Assembly: GCF_020736845.1 (NCBI RefSeq)
Contig: NZ_JAFFQR010000043.1
Coordinates: 1 to 64,000 of the forward strand
Length of the DNA: 64,000 nt
Direction: 5' to 3'
Source: Paenibacillus farraposensis
GTDB lineage: Bacteria; Bacillota; Bacilli; Paenibacillales; Paenibacillaceae
Below, piece after piece: positions 54,910-63,770 of the stretch; the first letter of the stretch is position 1; every line of letters starts with the position of its first letter. A program made the position numbers and the translations under genes. The notes under the pieces were generated by a model. That model was not told the DNA's origin and searched no databases. It saw nothing but the letters and a program-made list of their open reading frames with translations.

Positions 54910-55990
54910 TCCATTTGCCGCTGTGGCGATTACAAAGCATGGTGTGGAGATGGCTCGTCACCTGGGAGCCAGCTTTCCGGGCACGGATGTGTATTACATG
55001 ACCAAGTTTGAACGGGGTGATGAGCAGGAGCACGGCATCCAATTGTTCGAAGGCTCGGTCAAGCTGATTTTGCCGGATTTATTTAAACAATATAACGGTA
55101 TTATTTTATTTATTTCCCTCGGTGCTGTGGTTCGGATGATAGCGCCCATATTGGTGGATAAAAAGGTAGACCCGGCCGTGGTCGTCATTGATGATCGCGG
55201 GGAGCATGTCATTAGCGTGCTGTCTGGACATTTGGGTGGTGCAAACGAATTAACCCGCCATATCGCCGCTGTGCTGGATGCGCGTGCGGTGATTACAACG
55301 GCATCGGACGTGCAAGGCACCATTCCAGTGGACATGTTCGGCCGGGAGCTGGGTTGGGTGGTCGATAGCTTCGACAAGGCCACTCCGGTGAGCGCAGCCG
55401 TTGTGAACGAGGAGCCTGTCGCGCTTATACAAGAGACAGGGGAACGGAACTGGTGGCGTTACGACAAGCCTGTGCCTGCGCACATCAAGGTATACGATTC
55501 GATGGCAGAAGCTTCGCAAGAGCCTTTTAACGCCGCGCTGATCATTAGCGATCGTCTGCTAGAGCCGGAGGAAGAAGAGCGTTTTCTTTCTAACGGCGTA
55601 CTGTACCGCCCCAAAAGCCTGGTGCTTGGCATGGGCTGCAACCGGGGCACTGCTTTGGAGGAGCTGGAGGCTGGTGTGCTGAGCACCTTGCAGGAGCTGC
55701 GTCTGTCTGTAAAAAGCGTGCGGAATATTGCGACCATTGACCTGAAAAAGGATGAAGAGGGCCTGCTTGCCCTCTGCGCCAAATACGGCTGGGAACTGGT
55801 GACGTATACCCCGTCAGAGCTAAACACGGTGCGGCTTCCCAATCCATCGGACACAGTCTTCAAGTACACTGGCGCATATGGGGTTAGCGAGCCTTCAGCG
55901 CTGTTGTCTTCCGGTGCGGGCCATTGGCTGCTGGAAAAGAAAAAAAGCGGTAATATGACGCTGTCCATAGCGCGGGTTGCCTATGACTGA
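54902..55990 (+). CDS. cbiG: Cobalt-precorrin-5A hydrolase
   Basis: The 362-aa protein combines a central Rossmann-like half (LFISLGAVVRMIAPILVDKKVDPAVVVID, VISVLSGHLGGANELTRHIA) and a C-terminal CbiG domain (LVLGMGCNRGTALEELEAGVL, AYGVSEPSALLSSG). It opens the lactone and releases acetaldehyde, a marker of the oxygen-independent route. GTG start lies inside the end of cbiF. Confidence 0.92.
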   Translation: MSNPFAAVAITKHGVEMARHLGASFPGTDVYYMTKFERGDEQEHGIQLFEGSVKLILPDLFKQYNGIILFISLGAVVRMIAPILVDKKVDPAVVVIDDRGEHVISVLSGHLGGANELTRHIAAVLDARAVITTASDVQGTIPVDMFGRELGWVVDSFDKATPVSAAVVNEEPVALIQETGERNWWRYDKPVPAHIKVYDSMAEASQEPFNAALIISDRLLEPEEEERFLSNGVLYRPKSLVLGMGCNRGTALEELEAGVLSTLQELRLSVKSVRNIATIDLKKDEEGLLALCAKYGWELVTYTPSELNTVRLPNPSDTVFKYTGAYGVSEPSALLSSGAGHWLLEKKKSGNMTLSIARVAYD

Positions 55991-57437
55991 TGCCATGAAG
56001 CACGCCGTTCAGTCTGATCCAGCTACTGCAGCACGCAGAAGCCGGATTGTTGTTGCAGGCACGGGCAGCGGCGCGGGCAAAACGACCGTCACCCTTGGGC
56101 TGATGAAGGCGCTCGCTGACAGCGGCCTGCGTGTGCAGGGTTTTAAATGCGGCCCGGATTATATTGACCCGACCTATCACACCGCCGTGACCGGAACCCC
56201 CTCCCGTAATCTCGATTCGTGGATGACTTCACCGGATACAGTGCGCGAAACCTTTATCCGCGCCTCCGAAGGTGCAGATATCTCCGTGATTGAGGGCGTC
56301 ATGGGCTTGTATGACGGCAAGGACCCCCTCAGCAACACCGGGTCGACTGCCGAAATCGCCATGCTGACGGACAGCCCCGTATTACTGGTCGTCGACGTGC
56401 GCAGCATGGCACGCAGCGCGGCCGCGATTGTGCTCGGCTTTCAGCATCTGGAGCCGAGGCTGCGCATTGCGGGCGTGATCGTGAACCGCTGCGGAAGCCA
56501 AGGGCATTACAGCATCGTTCAAAAAGCCATTGAACAGGAGTGCGGTATTCCTGTACTTGGCTGGCTGAAGCGCGATGATGGGCTGGATATCCCCGAGCGC
56601 CATCTGGGTTTGGTGCCTGCTGTGGAGCGCGGCGAATTGGAGCCGCTTTTCCAACGGGCGGCAGAGCAGATCCGCGCAGGCACCGATCTGGAGGCGCTGC
56701 GGGCATTGGCGGATTCGGCTCCGCCGTTGTCTTTGCCCGCACTGCCATTATTTGTCCCGCATCGGCTTACGTCAGTGGCGCAAGCCGATGCAGGGAAGCG
56801 GCCCGTCATTGCCGTCGCCAGCGATGCGGCCTTCAACTTTTATTACCCGGAGAATCTGGACCTGCTGCGCCAGTCGGGAGCGGAAATAGCCTTTTTCAGC
56901 CCACTGGCGGGGGAATGCATCCCTGAGCACGCCAGCGGCCTATATCTGGGCGGCGGCTTTCCGGAGGAGTTTGCCGCGGCTATCGCTGCCAACACGGGCT
57001 TCCTGGAGAATATCCGCGATGCAGTACGCCGGGATATGCCGGTGTTCGCCGAGTGTGGCGGCTATATGGTGCTGGCGCGGACACTTACCGATCGGGACGG
57101 CAGCGTTCATCGTATGGCGGGAGTCATTCCGTCCGATGTCCGAATGCAGGCAAAGCGTGCCGCGCTGGGATACCGGGAAGCAACCGCATTGCGGGATTGC
57201 CTGTTGCTGGAGGCTGGAGAGACGATTCGTGGTCATGAGTTTCATTATTCTGTGATGACCTATGATGAATCGTCTGCTCCCTACCCGTATGCCTATCAGA
57301 CCAAGGGGATGCGCGGCCTCCAGAACGAGGGCTATGCCAAGGGAAACCTTTTGGCAGCCTACACGCATATCCATCTCGCTTCTTTTCCCGAGGCGGCAGC
57401 ACGTTGGGTGGAGAAATGCAGGGCATACGCTGAGTAG
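55983..57437 (+). CDS. cbiA: Cobyrinic acid a,c-diamide synthase
   Basis: The 484-aa glutamine amidotransferase has an N-terminal ATPase half (RIVVAGTGSGAGKTTVTLGL Walker A; VIEGVMGLYDG) and a C-terminal class-I-like glutaminase half with the Cys in FAECGGYMVL and His in AYTHIHLAS. It amidates the a and c side chains, completing the part of the pathway present here. ATG 55983 overlaps the cbiG stop. Later genes (cbiP, cobD and cobalamin assembly) are not in the window. Confidence 0.93.
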   Translation: MTDAMKHAVQSDPATAARRSRIVVAGTGSGAGKTTVTLGLMKALADSGLRVQGFKCGPDYIDPTYHTAVTGTPSRNLDSWMTSPDTVRETFIRASEGADISVIEGVMGLYDGKDPLSNTGSTAEIAMLTDSPVLLVVDVRSMARSAAAIVLGFQHLEPRLRIAGVIVNRCGSQGHYSIVQKAIEQECGIPVLGWLKRDDGLDIPERHLGLVPAVERGELEPLFQRAAEQIRAGTDLEALRALADSAPPLSLPALPLFVPHRLTSVAQADAGKRPVIAVASDAAFNFYYPENLDLLRQSGAEIAFFSPLAGECIPEHASGLYLGGGFPEEFAAAIAANTGFLENIRDAVRRDMPVFAECGGYMVLARTLTDRDGSVHRMAGVIPSDVRMQAKRAALGYREATALRDCLLLEAGETIRGHEFHYSVMTYDESSAPYPYAYQTKGMRGLQNEGYAKGNLLAAYTHIHLASFPEAAARWVEKCRAYAE

Positions 57438-57515
57438 TTTGCAGCCGGCATTGAGCTCATCTGCAGTGCAATCCTGTATAGTGGAAATGGGAACAAGCCG
57501 CTTCATGTGAACCAC

Positions 57516-57549
57516 AAAAGCCGGGTCCCTTAAAGGGCCCGGCTTTTCT
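57516..57549. terminator. Terminator ending the cbi operon, bidirectional
   Basis: AAAAGCCGGG continues through CCCTT (57516-57531) and pairs with AAGGGCCCGGCTTTT (57533-57547) with one bulged T, between convergent cbiA and the third AbrB-like gene. Confidence 0.85.
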
Positions 57550-57613
57550 CAACGGGACATACGATATACCTTACATCACGTGGAAGCGCATTCATTGCAA
57601 TTGAACATCCTTG

Positions 57614-58063
57614 TCACATAAGCTTCTTCAATTGGGAAACTCTTCCTTGGCTCACGCCAAGCATGGAAGCAAGTTGCTTTTGTGAAGAAGTGGGATGCTC
57701 CTCCATGAGCTCTCTCATTTTCTCCAATATAACGTCTGTACGCTGATAAATTTTTTTCATATGCAAATTTTGCTTCAGTGGAGGCGAATTGGTTTCAGCC
57801 GTCATGACTGGAGGCAGGTCTTCCGTTTTCATCGAGGCTGCACATTCATCGCAAATAAACTGGTCTTTAAAATAGGTGTTGGTATCAACCGCACCACAGA
57901 AAATGCAATTGGTTGATTTGTACTTACGGAGCATGAGTGTCTGGCCTTCAATAAAAAATTCTAATGGATCGCCGATGTCAATCTCCATCGTCATGCGCAA
58001 CTCTTTCGGAAGCACAATTCGTCCCAAGCTGTCCAAGGGCCGGGTCATTCCAGTCCTTTTCAT
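57614..58063 (-). CDS. AbrB-like regulator with zinc knuckle and C-terminal HTH (paralogue 3)
   Basis: The 149-aa member follows the plan of the genes at 17653 and 23332: GMTRPLDSLGRIVLPKELR, knuckle pairs CIFCGAV and CDEC, and a tail TSSQKQLASMLGVSQGRVSQL. It starts MKRTGM rather than MMKNTGM, so the extreme N terminus differs. ATG follows GGGGAGG. Transcribed convergently with the cbi operon. Confidence 0.82.
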   Translation of the reverse strand: MKRTGMTRPLDSLGRIVLPKELRMTMEIDIGDPLEFFIEGQTLMLRKYKSTNCIFCGAVDTNTYFKDQFICDECAASMKTEDLPPVMTAETNSPPLKQNLHMKKIYQRTDVILEKMRELMEEHPTSSQKQLASMLGVSQGRVSQLKKLM

Positions 58064-58429
58064 TCATGCAACCTCCCCGGTTTTTAAGATTTATAGATTG
58101 CTATAAGTTTGAAGCAAGGCTTATCAATTCTACAACCGCCAGCAAACATGTTACATAAAGCGTCCTTTTTTTGACAAGAATGCATGGGAGCACTTTTTTT
58201 CTTACGAGTATACCATAAACGGACCGAATCGCCAGCGTTGACGTCTATAATTTTTTAAATAAGTTTATTCCAAGTGGACAAATATGCTATAATCCTCTGC
58301 TAAAGGATTTCAAGGGCTGCCTGTAGAATTATTAATAATTGCTGTAGCCCCGGACAATGATGGCGCTGTTATGTGACACGGGCAACGCTGTTAAAGTCCT
58401 TATATACAAGTCAGGCAAGGAGGAATAAC
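58064..58429. other. Intergenic region upstream of the ThuA-like gene
   Basis: A TATAAT (58288-58293) with a poor -35 may serve the plus-strand gene. The left part probably holds the promoter of the AbrB-like gene. No further gene seen. Confidence 0.45.
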
Positions 58430-59068
58430 ATGGATAGAAGAAAAGCATTGCTGTTAGGGGACTATTCGTATCCGGAGTTTCACCCGCTGCAAGGGGTGGA
58501 CGAAGAGATTAGCCATATTTTACAGAATTGGATGGCGGTACAGTGTAGTGAAAATCGTAAAATGCTGCTCAAGGAAAATCTGGCCTCATTCGATCTGTGT
58601 ATTTCGTACTGTGATAGTCGCAGAGAGGTTTTGTCCCCTCAACAAACGGCAGGATTGCTGTCCTACGTCAGCGGCGGAGGCGGGTTGCTGGTGCTGCATA
58701 ACGGGATCACATTGCAAGGGCGGTATGAAATAGCACAGCTGATGGGGGCACGTTTCCTGCGGCATCCGGCTGCGGCACCCCTTTCCTTCAAGGTAACGGA
58801 GCCGGACCATCCGATTATGGAAGGAATCGAGCCGTTCGAGATGCAAGAGGAGCCCTATCGTTTTGATTTTGATCCATTTACTGAAAAAACATTGTTAATG
58901 GAATACGAGCATGAGGGCCAGCGGTGGCCGGCGGCATGGTCATCGTCCTATGGCCTGGGTCGGGTCGTCTACTTGATGCCTGGACATAATCAGCCAAGCT
59001 TTCAGCATGAGGGCTACCGCAAACTGCTGCTTCAGGCTGCCAAGTGGGCCGGACGATTTCCGGGCTGA
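58430..59068 (+). CDS. ThuA-like family protein
   Basis: The 212-aa class-I-glutaminase-fold protein has KALLLGDYSYPEFHPL, then SGGGGLLVLHNGI, LSFKVTEPDHPIMEGI and the C-terminal GLGRVVYLMPGHNQPSFQHEGY. ThuA proteins occur in trehalose/sucrose use and as putative sugar-acting enzymes. No sugar transporter is adjacent, so the role is open. ATG 58430 follows AAGGAGG. Confidence 0.8.
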   Translation: MDRRKALLLGDYSYPEFHPLQGVDEEISHILQNWMAVQCSENRKMLLKENLASFDLCISYCDSRREVLSPQQTAGLLSYVSGGGGLLVLHNGITLQGRYEIAQLMGARFLRHPAAAPLSFKVTEPDHPIMEGIEPFEMQEEPYRFDFDPFTEKTLLMEYEHEGQRWPAAWSSSYGLGRVVYLMPGHNQPSFQHEGYRKLLLQAAKWAGRFPG

Positions 59069-59170
59069 ACATAACAGGTACCATTCATAGGAAAAGGGGG
59101 ACTGCAAACTTTATGCGGTTCCCCTTTTCAGGTTATACTATGGGTAAACATAGGTAGGGGAGGATATATC

Positions 59171-59530
59171 ATGAGCGATTTGTTCAAAAAAGCCATCTCA
59201 TTGGGATGGGGCCTCACTATTGTCAGTAAAGAAAAGGTGGAGAAAGCCGTCGAGGATCTTGTCAACCGGGGAGAACTTGCGCCTTCGGAATCCAAAGCGC
59301 TGATCGATCGTTTAATCGAACGGGGCGCAGAGGAACAGAGCCAATTCAAAACGATGATCCGCGAGCAGATTAGCCGCATTTTGCAGGATCTGGAGGTACC
59401 TGCCAAGAATGATGTCGCAAGTTTGGAGCAGCGTGTGGCATTGTTGGAAAAACAGGTAGCAGAGCTGGAAAAAGAAAAGGCGGCGCTTACGGGTTCGAGC
59501 GACGCCGAAGAAGCGAACCGGCTCGATTAA
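59171..59530 (+). CDS. Phasin-superfamily coiled-coil protein
   Basis: The 119-aa protein begins MSDLFKKAISLGWGL and contains SKEKVEKAVEDLVNRGELAPSE. The end (residues 80-110) is a Leu/Glu/Lys coiled coil. This matches the short phasin/PhaF-like proteins that sit upstream of ABC1 kinases in Bacillales. It ends one base before the kinase start. Confidence 0.82.
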   Translation: MSDLFKKAISLGWGLTIVSKEKVEKAVEDLVNRGELAPSESKALIDRLIERGAEEQSQFKTMIREQISRILQDLEVPAKNDVASLEQRVALLEKQVAELEKEKAALTGSSDAEEANRLD

Positions 59531-59531
59531 A

Positions 59532-61202
59532 ATGGCGGTTCGCATGAAACACGCCGGTCGTTACCGGGAAATTGCCATGGCGCTGGCGCGTCATGGCTTT
59601 GGCTATATGGTGGAGGAAATGGGCCTGTTCCAACTGCTATCATTGCCTCGAAAGTGGCTGGCGAGAGAAACGCCTGAGTCCAAAACGCTGGGTGAGCGGA
59701 TTCGGCTGGTATTGGAGGATCTGGGACCTGCGTTCATTAAGCTTGGACAGCTGGCAAGCACGCGTGCTGACCTGCTGCCGGAGCCCATTATCCGTGAACT
59801 GATCAAGCTTCAGGATCAGGTGTCGTCTTTTTCACCTGAAATGGCGCGCGGCATTCTGGAGCAGGAGCTGGACACGTCATTAGAGAGCATACTGACTCGT
59901 TTTGACGATGTCCCGCTGGCTGCCGCTTCTATCGGACAGGTGCATCTGGGCAAGCTGCACAGCGGGGAAATGGTCGCCATTAAAATCCAGCGGCCCGGCG
60001 TTAACCGCATCATCCGGCGGGATCTGGACATTTTGCGGGAATTGACTGCAATGGCAGCCAAGCGTTGGGAATGGGTTAAGCGCTATCAGCTCCGCGAAAT
60101 GGTGGAGGAGCTGGGAAAATCGCTCATTCAGGAACTGGACTACAACCATGAAGCCCGTAATACAGAAAAGATTGCGCTCCAATTTGAGCAGGACCCGCAT
60201 ATTTATATTCCAAAAATATATTGGGATCATACTTCCTCCCGTATACTGACGATGGAGTTTCTGGACGGAATACATGTGGGGAATCGCGAAGTGCTATTAC
60301 ACCATGGATACAACCTGAAGGAGCTGGCGCAGCGGTTGGTCAACAGCATGCTGCATCAGATTTTTATAGAAGGCTTTTTTCATGCCGATCCTCATCCCGG
60401 GAATTTGCTTGTCCTGAAAAATGGCAGTCTCGCTTATCTCGACTTTGGCATGACCGGACGATTAAATGAAGGGATGAAGGATCATCTCGCCTCCCTCATT
60501 ATTGCGCTGATGCGTAAAAATACCGATGCCATGGTGCGGGCCATCGAACGGCTGGGCCTGGTTAAACCGGATACCGACTTGAATGCGCTGCGTACTGATC
60601 TGGACAAGATACGCGAGGAATATTCGGACGTTCCGTTCTCACAGGTCAGTATTGGCGATGCTTTGAACGATCTGTTCGGTGCGGCGCAGCGTCATCGAAT
60701 CGGCCTGCCATCAGATGTCCTGCTGCTTGGCAAGGCGCTGCTGACACTGGAGGGAGTCGTAGAACTGCTCGACCCCGACCTGAGTATCATCGCGTTGGCG
60801 GAGCCCTTCGGCAACAAGCTGCTGAAGGAACGCTTCAGCAGTCGGCGTATCCGGGACAAGCTGCTGGGCGGTGCGACCGAGCTGGTGGAGACGCTTATCG
60901 AGCTGCCGAGACAGGCGAGGCATTTGTCCTCGATTATCAGTAAGGGCAAGCTCAAGCTGGAAATCACCGTGCCGGAGCTGGAACAGCTTCTGCGCAAGCT
61001 GGATCAGATCAGCAACCGCCTGTCATTCAGCATCGTGCTGTTAGCCTTCAGCATTATTATGGTCGGGCTGATTATCGGTTCATCGCTGAACCATCAAGCG
61101 ACGATGCTGTGGAATGTGCCTGCCATTGAAGTCGGTTTTGTCGTTGCGCTCTTGATGGTTGCCTTTTTGCTGTACTCTATTTTTAAATCGGGGAGATTCT
61201 AG
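59532..61202 (+). CDS. ABC1/UbiB-family atypical kinase
   Basis: The 556-aa protein has the ABC1 (AarF/UbiB) core: LGPAFIKLGQLASTRADLLP (KxGQ), AAASIGQVHLGKL, then VAIKIQRPGV, EFFHADPHPGNLL and YLDFGMTGRL (catalytic loop and DFG). Two C-terminal helices anchor it in the membrane. UbiB proteins are ATPase-like and support quinone or lipid metabolism; the Gram-positive substrate is unknown. Coupled to the upstream phasin-like gene. Confidence 0.92.
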   Translation: MAVRMKHAGRYREIAMALARHGFGYMVEEMGLFQLLSLPRKWLARETPESKTLGERIRLVLEDLGPAFIKLGQLASTRADLLPEPIIRELIKLQDQVSSFSPEMARGILEQELDTSLESILTRFDDVPLAAASIGQVHLGKLHSGEMVAIKIQRPGVNRIIRRDLDILRELTAMAAKRWEWVKRYQLREMVEELGKSLIQELDYNHEARNTEKIALQFEQDPHIYIPKIYWDHTSSRILTMEFLDGIHVGNREVLLHHGYNLKELAQRLVNSMLHQIFIEGFFHADPHPGNLLVLKNGSLAYLDFGMTGRLNEGMKDHLASLIIALMRKNTDAMVRAIERLGLVKPDTDLNALRTDLDKIREEYSDVPFSQVSIGDALNDLFGAAQRHRIGLPSDVLLLGKALLTLEGVVELLDPDLSIIALAEPFGNKLLKERFSSRRIRDKLLGGATELVETLIELPRQARHLSSIISKGKLKLEITVPELEQLLRKLDQISNRLSFSIVLLAFSIIMVGLIIGSSLNHQATMLWNVPAIEVGFVVALLMVAFLLYSIFKSGRF

Positions 61203-61225
61203 ATACCTGCTAGAAAGGATGAGCC

Positions 61226-61378
61226 ATGAATACGGACAAGAACCATTCCATCTCCGTTTATCATCTCCAAATCGAAGATGTGCCGTGGCACCGTCTGACT
61301 ACTTGCTATGGCAGGGGAACGAATTTGCCGCAAATTGAGTGGTCATGGCACACGTTGTGGATTTTGCTGCCGTACTGA
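61226..61378 (+). pseudogene. 50-codon remnant of a larger gene
   Basis: ATG 61226 follows AAAGGATGAG 23 bp after the kinase gene. The product reads YHLQIEDVPWHRLTTCYGRG, then IEWSWHTLWILLPY and a stop. The first half looks like the N terminus of a longer conserved protein; the junction to the second half suggests an internal deletion, and a terminator follows. It may be translated as a 50-aa peptide, but gene decay is more likely. Confidence 0.4.
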
Positions 61379-61400
61379 CGGATGCCATATAGCATACATC

Positions 61401-61440
61401 AAAGCCTGGAATGGAATGTATCCATTCAGGCTTTTTTATT
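61401..61440 (+). terminator. Terminator after the ABC1 kinase operon
   Basis: AAAGCCTG (61401-61408) plus AATGGA pairs with TCCATT plus CAGGCTTT (to 61434) with one bulge, followed by TTTTATTTTTT. Confidence 0.85.
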
Positions 61441-61503
61441 TTTTCTGAAATATATGAAAATTTCATGTCTAAATTATAAATATGGCAAATTTCCACCAGA
61501 GTA

Positions 61504-61532
61504 TTGACGTATAAATTGAGTGGTAATACAAT
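61504..61532 (+). promoter_or_regulatory. SigA promoter of the amino-acid ABC transporter
   Basis: TTGACG (61504-61509), 17-base spacer, TACAAT (61527-61532), about 60 bp before the first permease. A downstream ATCGGAATAATT could be a regulator site but is not assigned. Confidence 0.7.
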
Positions 61533-61591
61533 CATTGTTACTAAGCTCACCAAATACATCGGAATAATTGAAAATCGAAAGGTATGTACAT

Positions 61592-62257
61592 ATGAATTTA
61601 GACTGGGAATTTATTGTAGAGAGCTTACCGTTATATGGGGAAGCCATGTGGCTGACGTTAAAGATCGCCTTTTTTGCCATCCTGTTTTCCCTAGTTGTCG
61701 GTTTGCTGTGCAGTATAGTGCTGTATTACAAGGTGAGGGGAATGAGCGCCACCATTGTTGCCTATATTGAGCTTTCCCGAAATACACCTCTGCTTGTACA
61801 GTTATATTTTCTGTATTATGGGTTTACGAAAATAGGCCTGCATATGAGCGAAATGACGTGCGCCATTGTGGGTATGACCTTTTTGGGCGGGGGTTATATG
61901 GCTGAGGCGTTCCGTGGCGGAATTGAAGCAGTGAGCAAGACGCAGACGGAATCCGGACTGAGTCTCGGGCTGTCCAAGATACAACTGGCGAGATATGTTA
62001 TTTTGCCACAGGCATTTGCCATCAGCATTCCGTCCTTGGGAGCGAACGCGATTTTCCTGCTCAAGGAGACTTCCATTGTCGGCGCTATTGCTTTATTAGA
62101 TCTGATGAATGTGGCAAAAGACCTGATCGGCATGTACTACAAAACGGCAGAATCACTGATTTTGCTCGTATTGGCGTATCTCGTTCTGCTTTTACCTTTG
62201 TCCATGCTGCTGACCTGGGTAGAAAGGAAGGTGCGATATGCTGAGTTCGGGGATTAA
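61592..62257 (+). CDS. Polar amino-acid ABC permease 1 (HisM/GlnP family)
   Basis: The 221-aa protein has five helices; AFFAILFSLVVGLLCSIVL, then LSRNTPLLVQLYFLYYG and the EAA loop TQTESGLSLGLSKIQLARYVILPQ. ATG 61592 has GAAAGG nine bases upstream. It overlaps the second permease by 20 bases. Confidence 0.9.
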   Translation: MNLDWEFIVESLPLYGEAMWLTLKIAFFAILFSLVVGLLCSIVLYYKVRGMSATIVAYIELSRNTPLLVQLYFLYYGFTKIGLHMSEMTCAIVGMTFLGGGYMAEAFRGGIEAVSKTQTESGLSLGLSKIQLARYVILPQAFAISIPSLGANAIFLLKETSIVGAIALLDLMNVAKDLIGMYYKTAESLILLVLAYLVLLLPLSMLLTWVERKVRYAEFGD

Positions 62258-62915
62258 TGTACTTTTTGAAGGTTCCAACTTAGAGCGTCTATTAGGGGGA
62301 TTGCTTGTTACGCTGGAGATAGCGTTAATTTCAATTATGATCGGAACGATATTAGGCATCTTCATGGGGCTGCTGCGCACCTTGAAATCAAGGCCGATCC
62401 GGTTTGTACTGAGATTCTACTTGGAAACATTTCGCATTATCCCGATTCTGGTGTGGTTGTATGTGGTGTATTTCGGATTCACTCCTTTGCTGGATGTGAA
62501 TATCAGCGGGGAATTGACAGCCATTATCGTATTCAGCCTATGGGGGGCGGCGGAAATTGGCGACATCGTTCGCGGTGCGCTGGAATCACTGCCCAAGTAT
62601 CAGCTCGAATCCGGGCAGGCACTGGGACTTACTTATGGACAGTTATATCGTCATGTCCTTATTCCTCAGGCGGTGCGCCGAATGCTTCCGGGTTCTATTA
62701 ATCTGGCGACACGGATGATTAAAACAACGTCGTTAGTGGTGCTGATTGGCGTAGTAGAAGTGGTCAAGGTTGGGCAGCAAATTATTGAGCTTGGTGTAAT
62801 CAAAGCACCTTCGGCATCCTTTTGGGTGTACGGCTTTATTTTCATATTGTACTTTCTCGTATGCTATCCGTTATCCAGACTTTCCAAAAGATTCGAACGC
62901 AGATGGCAAAATTAG
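62238..62915 (+). CDS. Polar amino-acid ABC permease 2 (HisQ/GlnP family)
   Basis: The 225-aa partner permease contains YLETFRIIPILVWLYVVYFG and the EAA loop LESGQALGLTYGQLYRHVLIPQA. ATG follows GGAAGGTG within the end of permease 1. A heterodimeric channel is expected. Confidence 0.9.
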   Translation: MLSSGINVLFEGSNLERLLGGLLVTLEIALISIMIGTILGIFMGLLRTLKSRPIRFVLRFYLETFRIIPILVWLYVVYFGFTPLLDVNISGELTAIIVFSLWGAAEIGDIVRGALESLPKYQLESGQALGLTYGQLYRHVLIPQAVRRMLPGSINLATRMIKTTSLVVLIGVVEVVKVGQQIIELGVIKAPSASFWVYGFIFILYFLVCYPLSRLSKRFERRWQN

Positions 62916-62933
62916 CAGAATGGAGTGGGTGTC

Positions 62934-63689
62934 ATGGGAGAGGCTGTGGAAGTTTTACTGGAAATCCAAGGGCTGCACAAAAGCTTCGGGGACCGAAAAG
63001 TGCTGCAGCAGATTGATCTGGACGTAACGAAAGGGGAGGTCGTAGTTATTCTCGGTCCTTCGGGTTGTGGAAAAAGCACACTTCTCCGATGTCTTAACGG
63101 TCTGGAGCCAGTTCAGGGCGGCAGAATCCGTTATAGAGGTCAGGACCTGACCGATAACAAAGTGGATTGGCGTGAGGTTCGGCAACATATCGGCATGGTG
63201 TTTCAGAACTATGAGCTGTTTCCGCATATGACGGTCTTGGAAAATATATTGCTCGGTCCGCTCAAAGTTCAGCGGAGAAACAAACAGGAGGTACTTGAGC
63301 AAGCGAAGCAGCTATTGGAGCGAGTAGGTCTGCTGGATCGCAAAGATGCATATCCGAGACAATTATCAGGCGGGCAAAAGCAGCGGATTGCGATTGTGCG
63401 CGCCCTGTGTATGAATCCTGAAATTATGCTCTTTGACGAGGTCACCGCATCTTTGGACCCCGAAATGGTCAGAGAAGTCCTGGATGTTATGCGAGAGCTG
63501 GCACAACAGGGCATGACCATGATTATCGTGACGCATGAAATGGGATTTGCCAAGTCTGTAGGAGATCGTATCGTTTTTATGGATCAAGGGCAAATATGCG
63601 AAATGACTACGCCACAGCAATTTTTTACCCAACCGCAAACTGAGCGTGCTCAGCACTTTCTGGATATATTTCAGTACGAAACGACATGA
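62934..63689 (+). CDS. Polar amino-acid ABC ATPase (GlnQ family)
   Basis: The 251-aa ATPase has Walker [11 protein letters not shown]-loop [12 protein letters not shown], signature [15 protein letters not shown], Walker [15 protein letters not shown] and His switch [11 protein letters not shown] 62934 follows GGAGTGG; GTG 62925 is less well placed. Powers the adjacent permeases. Confidence 0.93.
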   Translation: MGEAVEVLLEIQGLHKSFGDRKVLQQIDLDVTKGEVVVILGPSGCGKSTLLRCLNGLEPVQGGRIRYRGQDLTDNKVDWREVRQHIGMVFQNYELFPHMTVLENILLGPLKVQRRNKQEVLEQAKQLLERVGLLDRKDAYPRQLSGGQKQRIAIVRALCMNPEIMLFDEVTASLDPEMVREVLDVMRELAQQGMTMIIVTHEMGFAKSVGDRIVFMDQGQICEMTTPQQFFTQPQTERAQHFLDIFQYETT

Positions 63690-63770
63690 GCATATTGCAT
63701 AAATCCTATGCTGAAAGACATCGAATTATAGATTATACAAAATATTGATAAAACAAGGGGATAAATACAG

